DNA from: Paludibacteraceae bacterium
Lineage (GTDB): Bacteria; Bacteroidota; Bacteroidia; Bacteroidales; Paludibacteraceae
DNA: 64,000 nt
Assembly: GCA_017647145.1 (NCBI GenBank)
Contig: JAGCLD010000034.1
Location: 137,385-201,384 of the forward strand
Direction: 5' to 3'
Each line of letters begins with the position of its first letter. Positions within the stretch are counted from its first letter, which is position 1. This document shows positions 63,116 to 64,000 of this stretch, one piece after another. The translations under genes and the position numbers were made by a program. Below the pieces are notes generated by a model. That model searched no databases, was not told the origin of the DNA, and worked only from the letters and a program-made list of their open reading frames with translations.

Positions 63116-64000
63116 ATGGACAGACACACAGCTTTGATAGCAGCCCTTCAAAAGAATTTTGGCTTCAATCAATTCAAAGGAAACCAAGAACAGATTATCT
63201 CTAATCTTTTGGATGGTAAAGACACATTCGTACTGATGCCCACTGGCGGAGGAAAGTCATTGTGCTATCAATTACCTTCACTAATGATGGAAGGCACTGC
63301 AATTGTGATTTCACCGCTCATCGCACTCATGAAAAATCAAGTGGATGCGATGAGAAATTACAGCGAAGAAGATGGGGTGGCCCACTTTATCAACTCTTCG
63401 CTCACAAAGGCCGCCATCGAGATGGTAAAAGCTGACATACAATCCGGAAAAACGAAATTGCTATATGTAGCTCCGGAGTCGCTTACGAAGGATGAAAATA
63501 TTGATTTCTTGCAAAATGTCAAGATTTCATTCTATGCGGTGGATGAAGCGCATTGTATCTCCGAATGGGGACACGACTTCCGACCTGAATACAGAAGAAT
63601 ACAAGCTATTGTGTCTAAAATCGGAAAAGCGCCAATTATTGCACTCACAGCCACCGCCACCCCCAAAGTACAACATGACATACAGAAAAACCTCGGAATG
63701 TTGGATGCTACGGTGTTTAAGTCGTCCTTTAATCGTGCTAATCTTTACTATGAAGTAAGACCCAAAACCGATGACGTTGATAAAGAAATCATACGCTACA
63801 TCAAGTCTAAGGAAGGCAAATCTGGCATTATATATTGCTTGAGTAGAAAAAAAGTGGAAGATTTGGCAGCCATTCTGCAAGCTAACAACATCTCGGCTCT
63901 GCCATATCATGCGGGAATGGAAGCACCGGTCAGAAGCGAACACCAAGACAAGTTCTTGATGGAACAAGTACAGGTTATCGTGGCGACCATAGCATTTGGA
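63116..64000 (+). CDS. recQ: ATP-dependent DNA helicase RecQ (C-terminus cut by window edge)
   Basis: The frame runs from ATG at 63116 to the last base (295 codons) without a stop, so the C-terminal half is outside the window. It starts MDRHTALIAALQKNFG and has the RecQ order of motifs: FGFNQFKGNQEQII (motif 0), MPTGGGKSLCYQLP (Walker A, K47), VISPLIALMKNQV (Ia), VDEAHCISEWGHDFRPEY (DEAH at 143-146 plus the aromatic-rich loop) and ALTATATPKV (III). RecQ unwinds DNA 3' to 5' in recombination and repair. Confidence 0.95.
   Translation, partial: MDRHTALIAALQKNFGFNQFKGNQEQIISNLLDGKDTFVLMPTGGGKSLCYQLPSLMMEGTAIVISPLIALMKNQVDAMRNYSEEDGVAHFINSSLTKAAIEMVKADIQSGKTKLLYVAPESLTKDENIDFLQNVKISFYAVDEAHCISEWGHDFRPEYRRIQAIVSKIGKAPIIALTATATPKVQHDIQKNLGMLDATVFKSSFNRANLYYEVRPKTDDVDKEIIRYIKSKEGKSGIIYCLSRKKVEDLAAILQANNISALPYHAGMEAPVRSEHQDKFLMEQVQVIVATIAFG

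Overview
The window comes from a Bacteroidales (Bacteroidota) chromosome. The evidence is the repeated promoter form TTG/TTTG, 18-20 bp, then TAnnTTTG upstream of many genes; lineage-typical genes (DUF4954 and DUF4293 proteins, LytTR regulator, MtaB, QueH, Maf, B12-dependent NrdJ); and a type IX secretion (T9SS) C-terminal sorting domain on a 3583-residue protein. A T9SS-bearing genus outside Bacteroides proper is likely, but the species cannot be read from this sequence. No tRNA, rRNA, CRISPR array, insertion sequence or prophage was found.

Layout. 1-7392 (minus): an envelope-polysaccharide operon with two Wza-type lipoproteins, a Wzc-type tyrosine kinase with a Tyr/Gly-rich N-terminus, a Wzm-type ABC permease, MazG and a DUF4954 protein cut by the window edge. 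7695-21145 (plus): manA, LytTR regulator, mtaB, dnaB, GH13 amylase, UbiA prenyltransferase, Na+/solute symporter, maf, pepD and umuDC. 21153-33848 (mixed): hydrolase, acyl-CoA synthetase with a structured leader, patatin, Skp-like chaperone, PrdX/YbaK, metallo-beta-lactamase-fold hydrolase, rsmG, nrdJ, CPBP protease and queH. 34164-45414: the giant mosaic T9SS protein and a small partner with a membrane-anchoring tail. 45968-53147 (plus): a 59-residue HTH protein, degenerate LytM protein, dxr, rseP, purB, wbpD, wbpB and a DUF4293 protein. 53319-62383 (minus): a second Wza/Wzc pair linked to PBP1A, a TPR protein and a degenerate TraB/GumN protein. 63116 to the end: the start of recQ.

How the genes fit together. 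Cell-envelope and surface-polysaccharide functions dominate: two Wza/Wzc systems, ManA, the Wbp sugar pathway, PBP1A, LytM, RseP and a Skp-like chaperone. In Porphyromonas, Wbp-pathway sugars build the A-LPS to which T9SS cargo is attached, so wbpB/wbpD may belong to the same surface programme as the giant secreted protein. This link is inference.

The most unusual non-coding signal is a set of four intergenic tandem arrays (7546, 16912, 28691, 62751). All have an 11-bp period and a TAGG core on the plus strand, but the flanking unit sequence differs at each site. Also notable are long leader hairpins before the acyl-CoA synthetase and the amylase, a GC-rich REP-like patch at 45586-45705, and a foldable element at 62801-62868.
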